Both the position numbers and the translations under genes were made by a program. A DNA stretch of 64,000 nucleotides. Source: Phoma sp. XZ068. Taxonomy: Eukaryota; Ascomycota; Dothideomycetes; Pleosporales; Didymellaceae. The stretch spans positions 248,001-312,000 of the forward strand of contig RBKR01000009.1 of NCBI GenBank assembly GCA_004835665.1. The letters run 5' to 3'. Positions 23,957 to 34,655 of the stretch are shown piece by piece; position 1 is the stretch's first letter; the number at the start of each line of letters is the position of its first letter. Under the pieces are notes generated by a model. It was not told where the DNA came from and ran no database searches. It saw only the letters and a list, made by a program, of their open reading frames with translations.

Positions 23957-25054
23957 ATGTCATGGATGGACAGCTGGTCGCGCCCCTCAAAATCCCAACC
24001 CGTCCCTCCCCCCCTCTACCTCACCATCGGCCCCTCAGTACCCTACTGCCACACATGCGGCCGCGTAATAAGCGAGCGCAAAAAGACCTCATCCACAACA
24101 GCCGTGAAATACTGTTCCCAGCGGTGTCGACACCAGAAACCGGGGGCTCTGGATCGCAGGATAGAGGGGGTATTTGCGAAGTTACTCGGTGGAGCAAGTG
24201 AGGAGGCTGTTAGGCAGGAGGTGGAGTTGGCGAAAGGTTGTAAGGTGTCTGATTCGGGGATTGTAGAAAAAGAGAAGGAGAAGGAGAAAGTAGAAATTGC
24301 TCTCGAGGAGGAACAAAGCAAGTTCAACAAAAACAACAAATCCCACCGCAAGAAACCCTCCAAATCGAAAACCACAACCAAGGGGGAAACCCGCCTCCTA
24401 ATCCCCTGCACAACAGTCGAAACCCTCGTTTTCGCCCGCTCGCACGATCCAGAAAAAGTATACGGGCGGCGCAAAAACAGACGGCCCCGATTTGTCCCCG
24501 AGAAGCCCGAGGACTGGCGCAGCGTGGATATGCTGGATACGCCTCAGGCATTTACTTCCACTGCAGCAGACACGACTGTAGGAACGCAGCAATCGGAGGA
24601 GGAGGAGGAGGAGGAGGAGGAGGAAGATACCGAGTCGGACACCGATCCCGATCCCGAAGACCCCAATACCAACACCGGCGGCGTACCCATCACTACAGAT
24701 CCCAAACCCCTCCCCGATACCATTGAATTCGGCTACGGGGGCGGCAAAATACGACCCCCGCAGGAACAATCGACAATCAACGGCTCCATAGGCGGCGAAA
24801 AAGGCTGGGCAGAGCGGCACACCGAAACGCCCGAGGCGAAAACCCGACGACTCGACGGCCAGCGGCGCGCTGAGGAGAGGGAGATGGTGCGTAGGGCTGC
24901 GAGGAGGGGTGTTGCATTTGGGTTTGCTACGACTGGTGAGGATGGAGAAGGGGAGGGCGAGAGGAGGAAGTGTGAGGCTGTTATGAAGGGAGTTGTTGTG
25001 GAGGCGAGCTTTGCGAAGGGGGAGTGGGGGGTTAGGTGGAGGGAGGAGGTGTGA
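23957..25054 (+). CDS. hypothetical acidic protein with N-terminal CxxC...CxxxC zinc finger
   Basis: 365 residues, one exon. The first 60 residues contain CHTCGRVISERK and, 20 residues on, KYCSQRCRHQK, a likely treble-clef zinc site. A Lys-rich stretch follows (about 110-150), then a conserved-looking core (TLVFARSHDPEKVYGRRKNRRPRFVPEKPEDWRSVDML), an acidic Glu run encoded by a GGA triplet repeat, and an Arg-rich C-terminal helix. The first residues MSWMDSW and the paired-cysteine finger resemble small zinc-finger proteins annotated as hypothetical in other ascomycetes; I do not recognise a named family. Nuclear location is likely from its basic and acidic tracts but is inference. Start 23957 precedes the finger closely. 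Confidence 0.75.
   Translation: MSWMDSWSRPSKSQPVPPPLYLTIGPSVPYCHTCGRVISERKKTSSTTAVKYCSQRCRHQKPGALDRRIEGVFAKLLGGASEEAVRQEVELAKGCKVSDSGIVEKEKEKEKVEIALEEEQSKFNKNNKSHRKKPSKSKTTTKGETRLLIPCTTVETLVFARSHDPEKVYGRRKNRRPRFVPEKPEDWRSVDMLDTPQAFTSTAADTTVGTQQSEEEEEEEEEEDTESDTDPDPEDPNTNTGGVPITTDPKPLPDTIEFGYGGGKIRPPQEQSTINGSIGGEKGWAERHTETPEAKTRRLDGQRRAEEREMVRRAARRGVAFGFATTGEDGEGEGERRKCEAVMKGVVVEASFAKGEWGVRWREEV
24595..24626 (+). repeat. GGA trinucleotide microsatellite, coding for poly-Glu
   Basis: An uninterrupted run of about ten GGA/GAG units inside the zinc-finger gene encodes a stretch of ten Glu residues followed by Asp. Length variation would change the protein without breaking frame. Confidence 0.9.
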
Positions 25055-25205
25055 ATGCCATGTCACTTGATGGGGTAGAGAGGATAGAAGGGTGGGGGAA
25101 ATGGAAGTGAGATTGAAGGCAATGCGTAACAGATCGTTAGGTATCAATAAAGCAGAACGTTGGCGTCTCTCGGTGAGTACGTAAACATCGTTCGAATGAA
25201 GACAA

Positions 25206-27975
25206 CTACCATGTAAACCCCGCTTCAAGCAACCTCTTCCCGTCCTTCGTGTCAGGCGTGACAAGATTCTCAAACCCCTCCCTGAAACCCGTACCAGACC
25301 TGAAATTCATTAGCACACGCCTATCATGAATAAAACACAATGACTTACTTGATCATATTAATAGCCATCGTCCTCGCCTTATCCTTCAAATTGACCTGTG
25401 TAAAGTCTTCCAACAGTGTGTAGCCATCGGGGCTCTCGTCGTATTGCTTGATCTTCGCCCATGCCGGTCCAATCTTCTCCATGTACTCGACAAACGCTTC
25501 CTCTTGGTCTGCGGTCCACGTTCGTCGTCCACGGCGCATTCGCCCTGCGCCGCCTATGGCGCTGTTCTGCAGGGCAAGGCGGTGTTGGTCTTGGTAGGTT
25601 GAGGCGGGAGGGACTTCGGTCATGTCGGGCGCTTCGCGTTCGGAGTGGCTTTCTTCTTCTTCGATGCGTGGCGCTGTTGGCGCTGACGACGCGGGTGCAC
25701 GTCGACTTGGAGGAATGCGTAACTCATCGTCTGCTACGTCGCGGACGCGTGTTGGTTGGTGAGATGGGGGCGCTGGTGCAGAAGGTGGCTCAACGCGGAC
25801 CCTCTTGGACGCGGGGGCCTTCAAACGGCGATCCTGGACGCGAGCTGTTCGATCGCCAGACTCGAAGGCTTCATCATCGGAGTCTTCCTCTGAACGAGCG
25901 CGTTTCCTCGAGACGGACGGAGGAGGATCTGCCCGCTGCTTGCCCTTGTTCAATACTCTGGTTGATGGGCCGGGAGTGGCTTGGCTGTAGCCAAAGCCGT
26001 CTTCGAACTCGACGCGTTGGGCTGTAGGCTGTCGGTCGAAGAATGTAAGTTTCCGGTTTTCTTTGCCTGTAGGTTGGACCTTCCTCAACATATCGACCAT
26101 TTCCTGTGTGCTTTTCGGCGGGCCTGAAGGAGCGATCGCATCTACATCCTCAAACTCCTCTTCCCCTGCCACAAGAGTTGCATCTCCTTGTTGTTGGTCG
26201 TCTCCAAGTGTTTGCTGCCAGCTGTCATGAGACTGAACAGGCTGTTCGTTGTCATCCTCTTCAGCCAGTTCCTCAAACACATCACCCGGCTGAACCTTGG
26301 GGTCAAAGTGCACGCCAGAGTCTCTCTCTCTTGCTTTCAGTACTTCAATCGCGCGGGGGTCAATCGGTGCGTTGGGATCAAACTTGCGACTACTACGTCT
26401 TCGTTGGCGTCCAAATGATGCTCGCTTTTTGCGTGGGGAATCTCGGGGGGCCGTGGTTGGTCTGGCTTCATCGGGGCCTGGTTGAGGTGCTGCTATAGCC
26501 TTCTTGATATTTGCGAGTATCGCCGTGGAGCCGCCAATAGCCTCGATGGAAGCACTGAGTTCTTGACGGCGGAGGCGCACCCAGTGTAGCAATTGGAGGA
26601 CGGACGCTTCCCAAGGGAAACTGCTGCTCAGACCTTCCAGGTCAACTACGTCTCCGTTTTCCAGAGATTGAGAGTCTGTGGGAAGGAACGCTCTCAGTTC
26701 GTTGAAGCGTCGCGCGATGATGTCCTGGAAGTCTTGTGATAAGCTCGTCTCTTCGCCGCCGAGGGCTGCCACGCCCCAGCCACGAATGATGTCTCCGTTC
26801 TCTTGCGACGCCTCAGAGTGGAGGAAGATTCCGTTGAGAGCCTCGTCAGGGTTGAATTCGCTTTCGCTGGCAGAGCGTTCGAGTGAGAGGATGGCGAGCT
26901 GGGTACGTAGCTCCAACCCCAATTCGAATGTCTCTTTCAGCAGAGCGCTGTTTCCGTAAGATGTTGGAGAGCCTTCGGCGAGCGAGCGCATGAACACGGT
27001 GGGAAATAGGTTGTCAAGTTGTCTTAGGCGAATCCAGACGTCCTTGTCACTTCGGTCAGAATGGATCATCTGCTTTGCAAGCACTAGAATGTTGGCGAGG
27101 TAGAAGACAAGATTGATACCAGACTGCAATGCGCCCACGTCGTTGTATGAGCCGAACAGTGCACGATGGGCCGCTCGGACGTTGATGTAGTTGTTCTCCT
27201 CGCCTTTGAAGTGCTTCAGATGCAGCTTGAACTCGTCGTCGAAGTCAGTGTACTCCTCTACAAAGTCCGAGTCGGGTTTTAGCATTTCCTGGATGTTGCG
27301 GTGGTCGTCACTGATGGTTCCATTGGGTGGCGCAAGATGTTGCAGGAACTCGTCTGCAGAATCACAGAGTTTGCGCATATGCTTCAAGATGTACTTTGGC
27401 TCGAGGAATTCGGCTTCAATCATGGAGAAAGAGGAGATGGCAGTGGTACCAGACATCTCGGAGGCTGCGCCGGGTGAGCGAAAGAGTGGCTGCTCCAGAG
27501 GTAGAGGGAGGTCGACGCGCTGCGGTGTGGTTGGGCCTTGGTCCATGGGAATCTCAGTGTCGATCTCCTCCACGATGGTGAGATCTGGCGCACTTGACAT
27601 CAGCAGTTGCAAGTTGGGTTGTGGGTTGCAGGTTTGGTAGCGCAGTCGACGGTGGATGCGTTAGGGTTAGGGTATAAGGGTTCACCAACCTCCTGCTGCC
27701 TCCTTGGCAGTCTTTCGCTTTGTTTTGCGCGGCTTGAGAGTCTCATACTCGCCGTCACTTGCGATGCTGGTCACGCTGGCTTGGCGGGCATTGCGGCGGG
27801 TTGGTTTTTGCAGTTCAGGGATGGGGTCAATATCGCGACTCTGGCTGCGCAGGCGCCGCGATGCGCGTGCAGGTGCCTTTTCAGGCTGTGGAGTGGGTGT
27901 TTTGCGCCTGTTGCCGGCGCGCACACCTCGTGAGTCGGCCATGGTAGCGCCAGCAGGTGCGCGCAGGTTGGCCAT
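25206..27975 (-). CDS. telomere repeat-binding factor (TRF-homology plus Myb/telobox), Taz1/Tbf1-like
   Basis: Nuclear double-stranded telomere DNA-binding protein, predicted 871 residues in three exons (introns about 27585-27689 and 25300-25348). Exon 1 encodes a basic, AT-hook-like N-terminus (GNRRKTPTPQP). The TRF-homology dimerisation region (about 140-430) is helical, with KYILKHMRKLCDSADEFLQ and a long leucine-rich body. A disordered acidic and Arg/Pro-rich linker (about 450-770) leads to one Myb repeat: GRRTWTADQEEAFVEYMEKIGPAWAKIKQYD, ending in a telobox-like VNLKDKARTMAINMIK. The telobox consensus VDLKDKWRN has Trp where this protein has Ala. About 30 residues follow the Myb (stop at 25206). 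The first exon join is uncertain: a second in-phase pair (27593-27685) is equally possible, and a shorter protein starting at Met 27600 cannot be excluded. Confidence 0.82.
27661..27672. repeat. two perfect telomere repeats (TTAGGG)2 inside the TRF-like gene
   Basis: TTAGGGTTAGGG on the plus strand (CCCTAACCCTAA in the gene's sense), followed by GGTATAAGGG. It lies in the inferred first intron or, if the short start is used, in the promoter of the telomere-binding protein gene. Two units are far too few for an interstitial telomere. Confidence 0.9.
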
Positions 27976-28598
27976 TCAGTGACGCGCTCGGGAGGTTGTC
28001 GAAGATGGATGACGCCGTTGAGCGCGTTGTTGTGGTGGTGAGGGTTCGCGCCGGGTAGGTGACCCGCTTTGCCGCGTTCGCCCCAGGCTATCACGTGCTG
28101 AGGCAGCTCGAGCTTGCCAGTTGCAGCCTAGGCGTCAGCCGCTACGGGATGCTCGTGTCCGAGCAAGGAGAAGGGGCGACATGCAGGAGAAGGTGAGCGG
28201 CGACGTAAGTGTTTGACTACGAGACGGAGCTGCAGCGCGCCGACGTCTGACAGGCTGGATTTGCGCGGCTTTTGACAGGATTCGTTGGGATTCGCTCTGC
28301 TGCGTCGCGGTCTGCCGTCCACTGGTCGCAAACAAATTACGTGGGCGACTGCACGTCCCCCTTGCGTGCAGCTGTGGCAGTGGTCTCTCCTAAAGTCGCA
28401 GCAGCAGCCACATCTCTCAATCACACCTCAGCACGCCCTGAGTGCTGCGCACCCATTTCCGCCGTGCTGTCCACTCCTCTTCCACGACACTCGCTCGCCA
28501 CCCTTCCTTCCGTTCCATTCGCAGTACTCTTCAGTGCCGCTGCCCGGTGCTCGTGAGCCCACGGCGTACTCTTGCCCACATTTCCCCCAGCCAGCACG
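27976..28598. other. divergent promoter between TRF-like and GDT1-like genes
   Basis: About 620 bases shared by two divergent genes. Contains a CACGTG palindrome (28092-28097) and, from about 28370 on, a C/T-rich tract leading to the GDT1-like start, typical of fungal promoters lacking TATA. Long open frames here are in GC-rich sequence and are not supported. Confidence 0.45.
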
Positions 28599-30259
28599 AT
28601 GAGACTGCGGCAAACCCTCCTTCTCCTGCCGGCGCTGCAGGTGCTCGCCAGGTCCACAGTCGCCGAGGTCGACGACAGGCGTGTTGCACGAGCAGCTGCC
28701 CCGGCCTACACCAATGCCGACCCGGACCCGTCGCCTGCTGCAGCGTCCCCAGGCACCGCCAAGGGCACAAAAGATGCGCCTGTCGACGGCTTCGACGGCA
28801 AGCCGCATGCCGGGCCCTACGTCGACGACACACCCGCGTCGCACGACAAGAAGCCGGCCGTGGTAGAGGACCTGGGCACGGGCAAGAAGACATATCCCGC
28901 CCCCAAGGACTCGACCCTGGTGGGCGCCGACAAGGACGACCTCGACGGCGACAAGAGCGTCATGCAGGACCCGGACCGAAAGCCCGCGACCGGCAAGACG
29001 GGCGTCGAGGGCGGCGTGTCCGCAAAGGACAAGGAGCGTCTGGAGCACGAGGACAAGACGGGCTCGAAGAAGGAGCAGGTCCCAACATCGCCCAAGGAGG
29101 CCCCGCCGCAGCCCCACGGCGAGCAGTCGCATCTGAAGGAAGCAGCCGCCGCAGAGACGACCTCCACACGCGTCTACGGCGCTGTCGGACTCGAGGTGAG
29201 CCGAGTACTCTGACCCACCACCTGCCCCCAACTGACCATGCTACAGAAACCCACCGACCTGCCAAGCACGCCACACGACGACCTGCCTCACCCCGTCCCA
29301 GACTCGCTCTCGAAAGCCGACCCGCTCGACACCACGCCGAAGACAAAAACACCCACCTCCACCCTACCCGACGACGAGGCCGGCGGCGTCATCCAGCCCT
29401 TCCACTCCTTCATTCTCTCCTTCACCATGATCATCTTCTCCGAGATTGGCGACAAGACCTTCCTTGTAGCCGCCCTGATGGCCATGCGCCACCCCCGCCT
29501 GGTCGTCTTCTCCGCCGCCTTCTCCGCCCTCGCCGTCATGACAGTGCTTTCTGCTGTCATGGGCCACGCCGTACCTGCCTTCCTCTCTGAGCGCTTCACA
29601 CACTTGGCCGCTTCCATCCTCTTCTTGGTCTTCGGTGTCAAGCTGTTGCGCGAAGGTCTCGCCATGAGCCCGGACGAGGGTGTCGGAGAGGAGATGCGCG
29701 AGGTTGAGGAGGAGCTCGAGGAGAAGGAGCAGCTTGCGCGCTCCAAGGGCCGCCGCCGGTCGTCCATCTCGCCTTACGCCCTCGAGTCCGGCCGCGTACG
29801 ACGCTCTCGATCCAACTCCAGGCTGCCCGCACCTGCTCGAAGCCCCTCGACCTCGCCCGACCGATCTCCTTCTCCCCGCGGATCCTCGTTTGCTGGTGCC
29901 ATGAGCGGCATCAACAACCTCTTTTCCCTGCTTCTCAGCCCCGCCTGGGTGCAAACCTTTGTCATGACCTTCCTCGGAGAGTGGGGTGACCGCAGTCAGA
30001 TCGCCACTGTTGCCATGGCTGCCGGCTCTGACTACTGGTGGGTCACTGCCGGTGCCACCGTTGGACACGGTATCTGCACAGCTGGAGCTGTCATTGGTGG
30101 TCGCGCTATCGCTGGAAAGATCAGTATGCGCAATGGTAAGAAATACATTCTATCCTATTCCAAACTAGTCGCTAACGCTACACAGTCACTCTGGGCGGCG
30201 CAATCGCTTTCCTCCTTTTCGGCATCATTTACGCATTCGAGACGTACTACCACGAGTAA
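28599..30259 (+). CDS. Gdt1/TMEM165-type cation (Ca2+/Mn2+:H+) transporter, UPF0016 family
   Basis: Golgi or vacuolar-membrane divalent cation exchanger needed for Mn2+ supply to glycosyltransferases and Ca2+ balance in relatives. 519 residues in three exons (introns 29196-29246 and 30136-30185). A signal peptide (about 1-22) is followed by about 210 residues of low-complexity, Lys/Asp/Pro-rich lumenal sequence, much longer than in yeast Gdt1 (about 280 residues in all). The core has two repeats of three helices, each with the family signature: SEIGDKTF in the first and GEWGDRSQ in the second. Between them lies a cytosolic loop with an EEELEEKEQL coiled segment and an RS/SP-rich stretch (SRSNSRLP, SPSTSPDRSPS). 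The last exon adds the final helix (TLGGAIAFLLFGIIYAFE). The start at 28599 is the only ATG giving the signal peptide. Confidence 0.9.
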
Positions 30260-31879
30260 GGAACGATTCACATACGGACTTGCATTACACGGCGCTTGGA
30301 TTGGCACTGATGGAATCATTGTAATACAACATGCCCACATGTTGACACTTTCTTGTATCATTATTGTACTGGCGGTCTACCACGAGACGATCAAAATACG
30401 TCACAGGAGTTGTATAGGTTGCATAGCACAGGCTTGTCATGGCGGAGTACTTGTGCGCGGAATCAAGCATAACATTTCGCATCCCATCGCATTCGATTCA
30501 TCTCCATCAAGACCTCACTACCCAGTCAATTCTTCTCTGCCGCAACCCCGCACTTTTTCGTTTGCGTTAACTAACATCGCCGAAACAAATTTCTTGGTTT
30601 CACTCGTTTCGCTTCAAGCAAGGTGGGTACCTGACTGTACCTGCATCAGCAATTCTATTTCCGGCCATCACGTGCCAGCTTGGTCCCTGGTCTGGGCGCC
30701 CGGACGTCTAGAATGCTGACGGACTCTGACTACTAGCTAGGTACGAAGTTACTCAACGGCCATTCTTTGTTCGCCGGTACGCGCCACTCCACTTCCGTAT
30801 TCGTGAGGCAGAGTTTGGGCGGGAACCAAGAATTTACTGGGGGATACGAGATTCTGGTCGCCTGGATGGGCTTTCAGTTCGAGAATGGGGGTTGTGGCCA
30901 ATGGATGGGGTTTGCGTCTGCGAATGGGGTTTGCTCGATTTGCAAGGCGCGAGAAAGAAGATTGTCTAGTCGAGATGCAGGCCCCACAGCGATGGATATT
31001 CTGGTCGTGTGTGACTGTTGATTGTACCCTTTGGTCGCCAGACAGCCAGCGGTTTTTTGGCGGCGGATGTTTTCGATACTTTATTCGTGAAGCGGGGATA
31101 CTTATTCGTGGGGCTGGCAGAATTATGGTTGTGAAGGAGGTACGAGTCTAGGCGTGACAGTTGAACTTCTGGTAGGAAGGCGCAGCAAAGAAATGAAAGA
31201 CAAACTGACAGTGTTTGTTGTGCGCGATGGACTTTCACGTACAGGAACCTTATCGAAGTCGAGGAGAAGGTGGGGTGTGCAGCTTCGTTTGCATGGCTTC
31301 ATTTCCTTAATCTTCATTGCAAAGCAGCTTCCTGCCCAATCTCAGTCTATACAGCACCTCGTAACAGTCGCGAGCTTACAGCCTCAGCATGTGAGTCTAC
31401 AATCAAGACGCTGAGCCCAGCCAATGTCAGGCCTGCCAATACACATGGGAAACGAGAATCGCCATGGTCTGGTCCCCTCAACTGAACGAATTTTGGTTCG
31501 CCCTGCCAGCCCCGTTAGCCGGCTAGCCGTTGAAGACAAAGGAACCACCTTGTACTTGCCCTTCTAGGAACAACACCTCCCCCTTTTGGACGTCCAACTG
31601 GCCCTAAACTCAGCCTCGTGGGTTAAGCATTGTGGCACTCGCCGAACGTCTCGCTTGGCTTCTCGCTAAACTGCCATCCCTTGCGGAAAGTCTGGGGTAT
31701 CTAGATGCTCGCCAAGATGAGTATACGGCGAGGTTGTGGAGCTGGAGCAGCCTGAAGCTCGTATAGGAAGATGCGTAGGAGATATAACAGGCGCTGGCTT
31801 CCTCATGGTGGAGGTAATAGCGACTTCAGTCAAGGCATCAAATCACAAGTCTATCGATTGATATCTCGCCTACTACAAC
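30260..31879. other. long intergenic region
   Basis: About 1.6 kb with no supported gene. Features noted: a CACGTG at 30669-30674 and a G-rich segment at about 30870-30935 with imperfect repeats of aatgggg. The last 100 bases are probably the promoter of the peroxidase gene. Confidence 0.4.
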
Positions 31880-33195
31880 ATGAAGCTATCACCAGTCATT
31901 GTCGGTGGCCTCGGCGCCATGACCATCTTTGAATTCACCTATGCCTACCCCAAGATGGGTTCCACAGTACGTGAGATCGAGCAGAGGATACAGCAAAGGC
32001 AGCAAAGACCAGGCTTTCAACGACATGTCCGACGCCAGAAAGCCAAGGTCGCAAATCCCAATGAAGTCCCGGATCCAAATGAAGTCGAAGACCCTAATGA
32101 GGTCGAGGATCCCAACGAAGTCGAAGACCCTGCAGATGCTGAGGATGTGCCTATCCTCATCGGCGACATCAAGGATGGAGGAACCACGCCGATTGGTAAA
32201 GCAATTGCTCGCATCATCACAGAGCAAGAAACCGGCCAAAGCAGCGTGGGCGGCTACCAAGTCCCTGGCCAACTTGGCTCACCAAAGTGCAAGGCAGATA
32301 CATGCTGCGTATGGGCCCATATCTCTCTCCAGCTCACAAGTCTGTTCCGTGGTCAGTCCGGTCGCTGCAACAAGTACGCCCGCGCGGCAGTCAGACTTGG
32401 CTTCCACGATGCAGGAGCATGGAAGGAAGGTCTTGACTTTGGAGGCGCAGACGGAAGCATCATCCTCGCAAAGGAAGAGATGACCCGCCCTGACAACAAC
32501 GGGCTGCAAGACATTGTCCGCATTCTCGGGGACATGCAGAAGCAACAGTTCAAGCAATATGGTGTCTCAGTGGCAGACCTCATTCAATTCGCAGCAAAAC
32601 ACGCCGTCGTCAGTAAGTTCTCCCTCACTCTCCATCCACGAATTCCATCTAACACAACCTAGCATGCCCCCTCGGCCCGCGCATCCGCACCTTCGTCGGC
32701 CGCAAGGACTCCTCAAAGCCCAGCCAAAAAGGTCTCCTCCCCGGCGTCAACGACTCAGCAGACCAACTCATCTCCCTCTTCGAAGCGAAAACCATCGGGC
32801 CCCACGAACTCGTCGCCCTCCTCGGCGCCCACACCACCAGCCAGCAATTCTTCGTCGACCCCAAGCGCGCCTCCGCGCCGCAAGACGGCACCCCCGGCGT
32901 CTGGGACACGCTGTTCTACAACCAGACCCTCGGCAAGGGCCCGCTGCCCAAGGCCGTGATGCGCTTCCCTAGCGATATTGTGCTTGCGAATGATCCGCGC
33001 ACAAAGTCTGAGTGGGAAAGCTTCTCGCACGGAAAGGAAGGGCAGGAGCATTGGAATGAGGATTATTCGTACAGTTATATTCGGTTGTCGCTGCTGGGGG
33101 TTAATAACATTAATAATTTGACGGAGTGTACCAAGGTGTTGCCGCAGCAGAACAAGAGTTTTAGGAATGCGGGCGAGTTGTTGATTGATCAGTAG
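31880..33195 (+). CDS. secreted fungal heme peroxidase (class II-like, AA2)
   Basis: Extracellular heme peroxidase, 421 residues in two exons (intron 32613-32662, Thr codon split A|CA). The N-terminus is a secretion signal (about 1-22). A pro-like region of about 100 residues includes an imperfect tandem repeat of a six-residue unit (DPNEVE, four copies). The peroxidase domain starts near CKADTCCVW: the distal site ARAAVRLGFHDAG holds the catalytic Arg and His, the Ca site is GGADGSI, and the proximal heme-ligand His lies in ALLGAHTTSQQ. Paired cysteines support disulfides. The Mn-binding acid triad and exposed catalytic Trp of ligninolytic enzymes cannot be confirmed by eye, so it is best described as a generic ascomycete AA2-like peroxidase. 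It could use hydrogen peroxide from oxidases such as the AA5 enzyme of this window, though the two genes are 17 kb apart. Confidence 0.9.
32069..32140 (+). repeat. 18-bp tandem coding repeat (DPNEVE units)
   Basis: Four imperfect copies of an 18-base unit in the first peroxidase exon encode D/N-P-N-E-V-E/P. Synonymous differences (gatccaaat, gaccctaat, gatcccaac) show the copies have diverged. Confidence 0.85.
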
Positions 33196-33372
33196 TGTAC
33201 TGGACAAAAAAAGGCATTTGCATGGTCGGTCTTAGAGGATTTATCTCTGTAGATTTGGAAAGAATCTATTATTGAGTTTACTTACTTGTGTTTGCGAAAT
33301 CATGTGAATCTGGGTATATATACGTCCTCCCTGCCTCTCCAAAACTAACTAACACCAACACCAACTATCTCC

Positions 33373-34579
33373 TCACAACATCGGCCTAACCTCACCACCC
33401 ACATCCCCACCCCTCCTAAACTTCCCCTCAATCCTCTCCCTCCCCCTCTCCATCCACACCCCCGCCTGCTCATCCGTCAACTCCGTCAGCCCCTTACGCA
33501 CATGGACCTCACTCCTCGCCAAACTCTTCGCCGCAATGAAAACCCCATTCGTCGCCACACTGCCCGGCCGCTCGACAACCTCCCGGCAGAAAGAAGCATA
33601 CTCGGCGTAATGCACAGCCGCGCCGGGATTATGCTCAAGCAGCATCGCGAAACAGTGAGGCATGGCTTCGAACTCGCGCCACACGTCGCTGACGTCCTGC
33701 GCTGCTGCGCGCTGTGCGAGGACTGCGTCTTCATCACGTAGCATTTCCTGGCCGAGGCTGAAGAAGAGAGGGGGGCTGTTCGTCCAGTCTTGCGCGGCGA
33801 GGGGGGACACGAGCGGGTGGAGGAGAGAGGAGGCGTCGCAGTAGAGGTCTGCGCGGGGTGGGGAGGCGGGCCAGATGGCGCAGGGGGGAAAGTCGCGGGT
33901 TGAGGTTGCGCTGGGTGGGGGGAGGTAGTCGTATTTCACTAGTCCTTCGATGGAGGGGAGGCTGCGCGTTATGTCTAGCCAGGGGCTTGTCATGGCGAGG
34001 CCGGCGGGGAGGGGGATGGTGACTGATCGGCCGTGGAAGTGGACTGTGGCGCCGGGGGATGAGCGGTGCAGGTGTAGGAGTACCTGGAGGAGTGCAGTGC
34101 AGCATGTTCCACCTGCTGAGTCACCGCCGAAGACGATCTCGTTCGCTGGGATGGGGTCATGGGGTGCGCCAGGGGGAGGGTATAAGAGTGAGAGGTATGC
34201 TGTGAAGCAGTCCAGCAGCGCCGCCGGGAAAGGGTTTGCAGGCATGAGTCTGTATCGCACACTGAACACCCTGCCACCCGTCTCCTTAGCCAGTCGTGGG
34301 CCGGTAAGTCGCCGGATCGAGGAGATACATTGCGCCGCCGTGGAAGTACAGCAGCGTGACTTTCGACGTGACTTCTCCCATCAAATTGGCATACTCGACC
34401 TTCTCATCCCTATCCGTGGGTTGCGGCGCTTTAGGACCCGGAGCATTCGCACTGTAGCCATTCCACTCGGCTTCCAGCGGTCGGGCATCTGGTTTCGTCC
34501 ACTGCTCGCCTACCGTCGCCATCTCGGCAATCACCTTGAACAGCAGCTGCCTGGCGTTTGCTCGCAGACCCTGACCTCG
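33373..34579 (-). pseudogene. HSL-type alpha/beta hydrolase (esterase), frameshifted and 5'-truncated
   Basis: Clear member of the hormone-sensitive-lipase group. The oxyanion motif YFHGGAMYLLDP (about 34330) and the helix EEMATVGEQW upstream are in one frame; the rest (RLAKETGGRVFSVRYRLMPANPFPAALLD, nucleophile GGDSAGG, acid LFFSLGQEMLRDED, His EAMPHCFAML) is in another. Between TYRP and RLAKE only four bases remain where the family needs a multiple of three, and the first frame stops at TAA (34286). No GT-AG pair repairs it without losing the HGG motif. Upstream the frame is open only to a TAG at 34580-34582 and has no usable ATG, so about 70-100 N-terminal residues are missing. The downstream part to 33373 is undamaged. 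A base-calling or assembly error could explain the shift, but not the missing start. Confidence 0.7.
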
Positions 34580-34655
34580 CTACCACATCCCACCTTCCCC
34601 TCTGCCGCCTTTCCTCCTTCTCTCAGAGCGTCTTCACTCTCTACACAATTTCAAC

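Noticed and set aside
24398..25273. Long minus-strand open frame (291 residues) across the zinc-finger gene
   Set aside because: It mirrors the other strand, has no start context or domain, and is rich in Leu/Ser/Pro from reading a GGA/GAG tract backwards.
27661..27672. Interstitial telomere or nearby chromosome end
   Set aside because: Only two repeat units are present and single-copy genes flank both sides.
28428..30068. Long antisense frames across the GDT1-type gene (about 28428-29231 and 29364-30068, minus)
   Set aside because: GC-rich sense codons leave the antisense frame free of stops; the translations are low-complexity without motifs, while the sense strand has clear family signatures.
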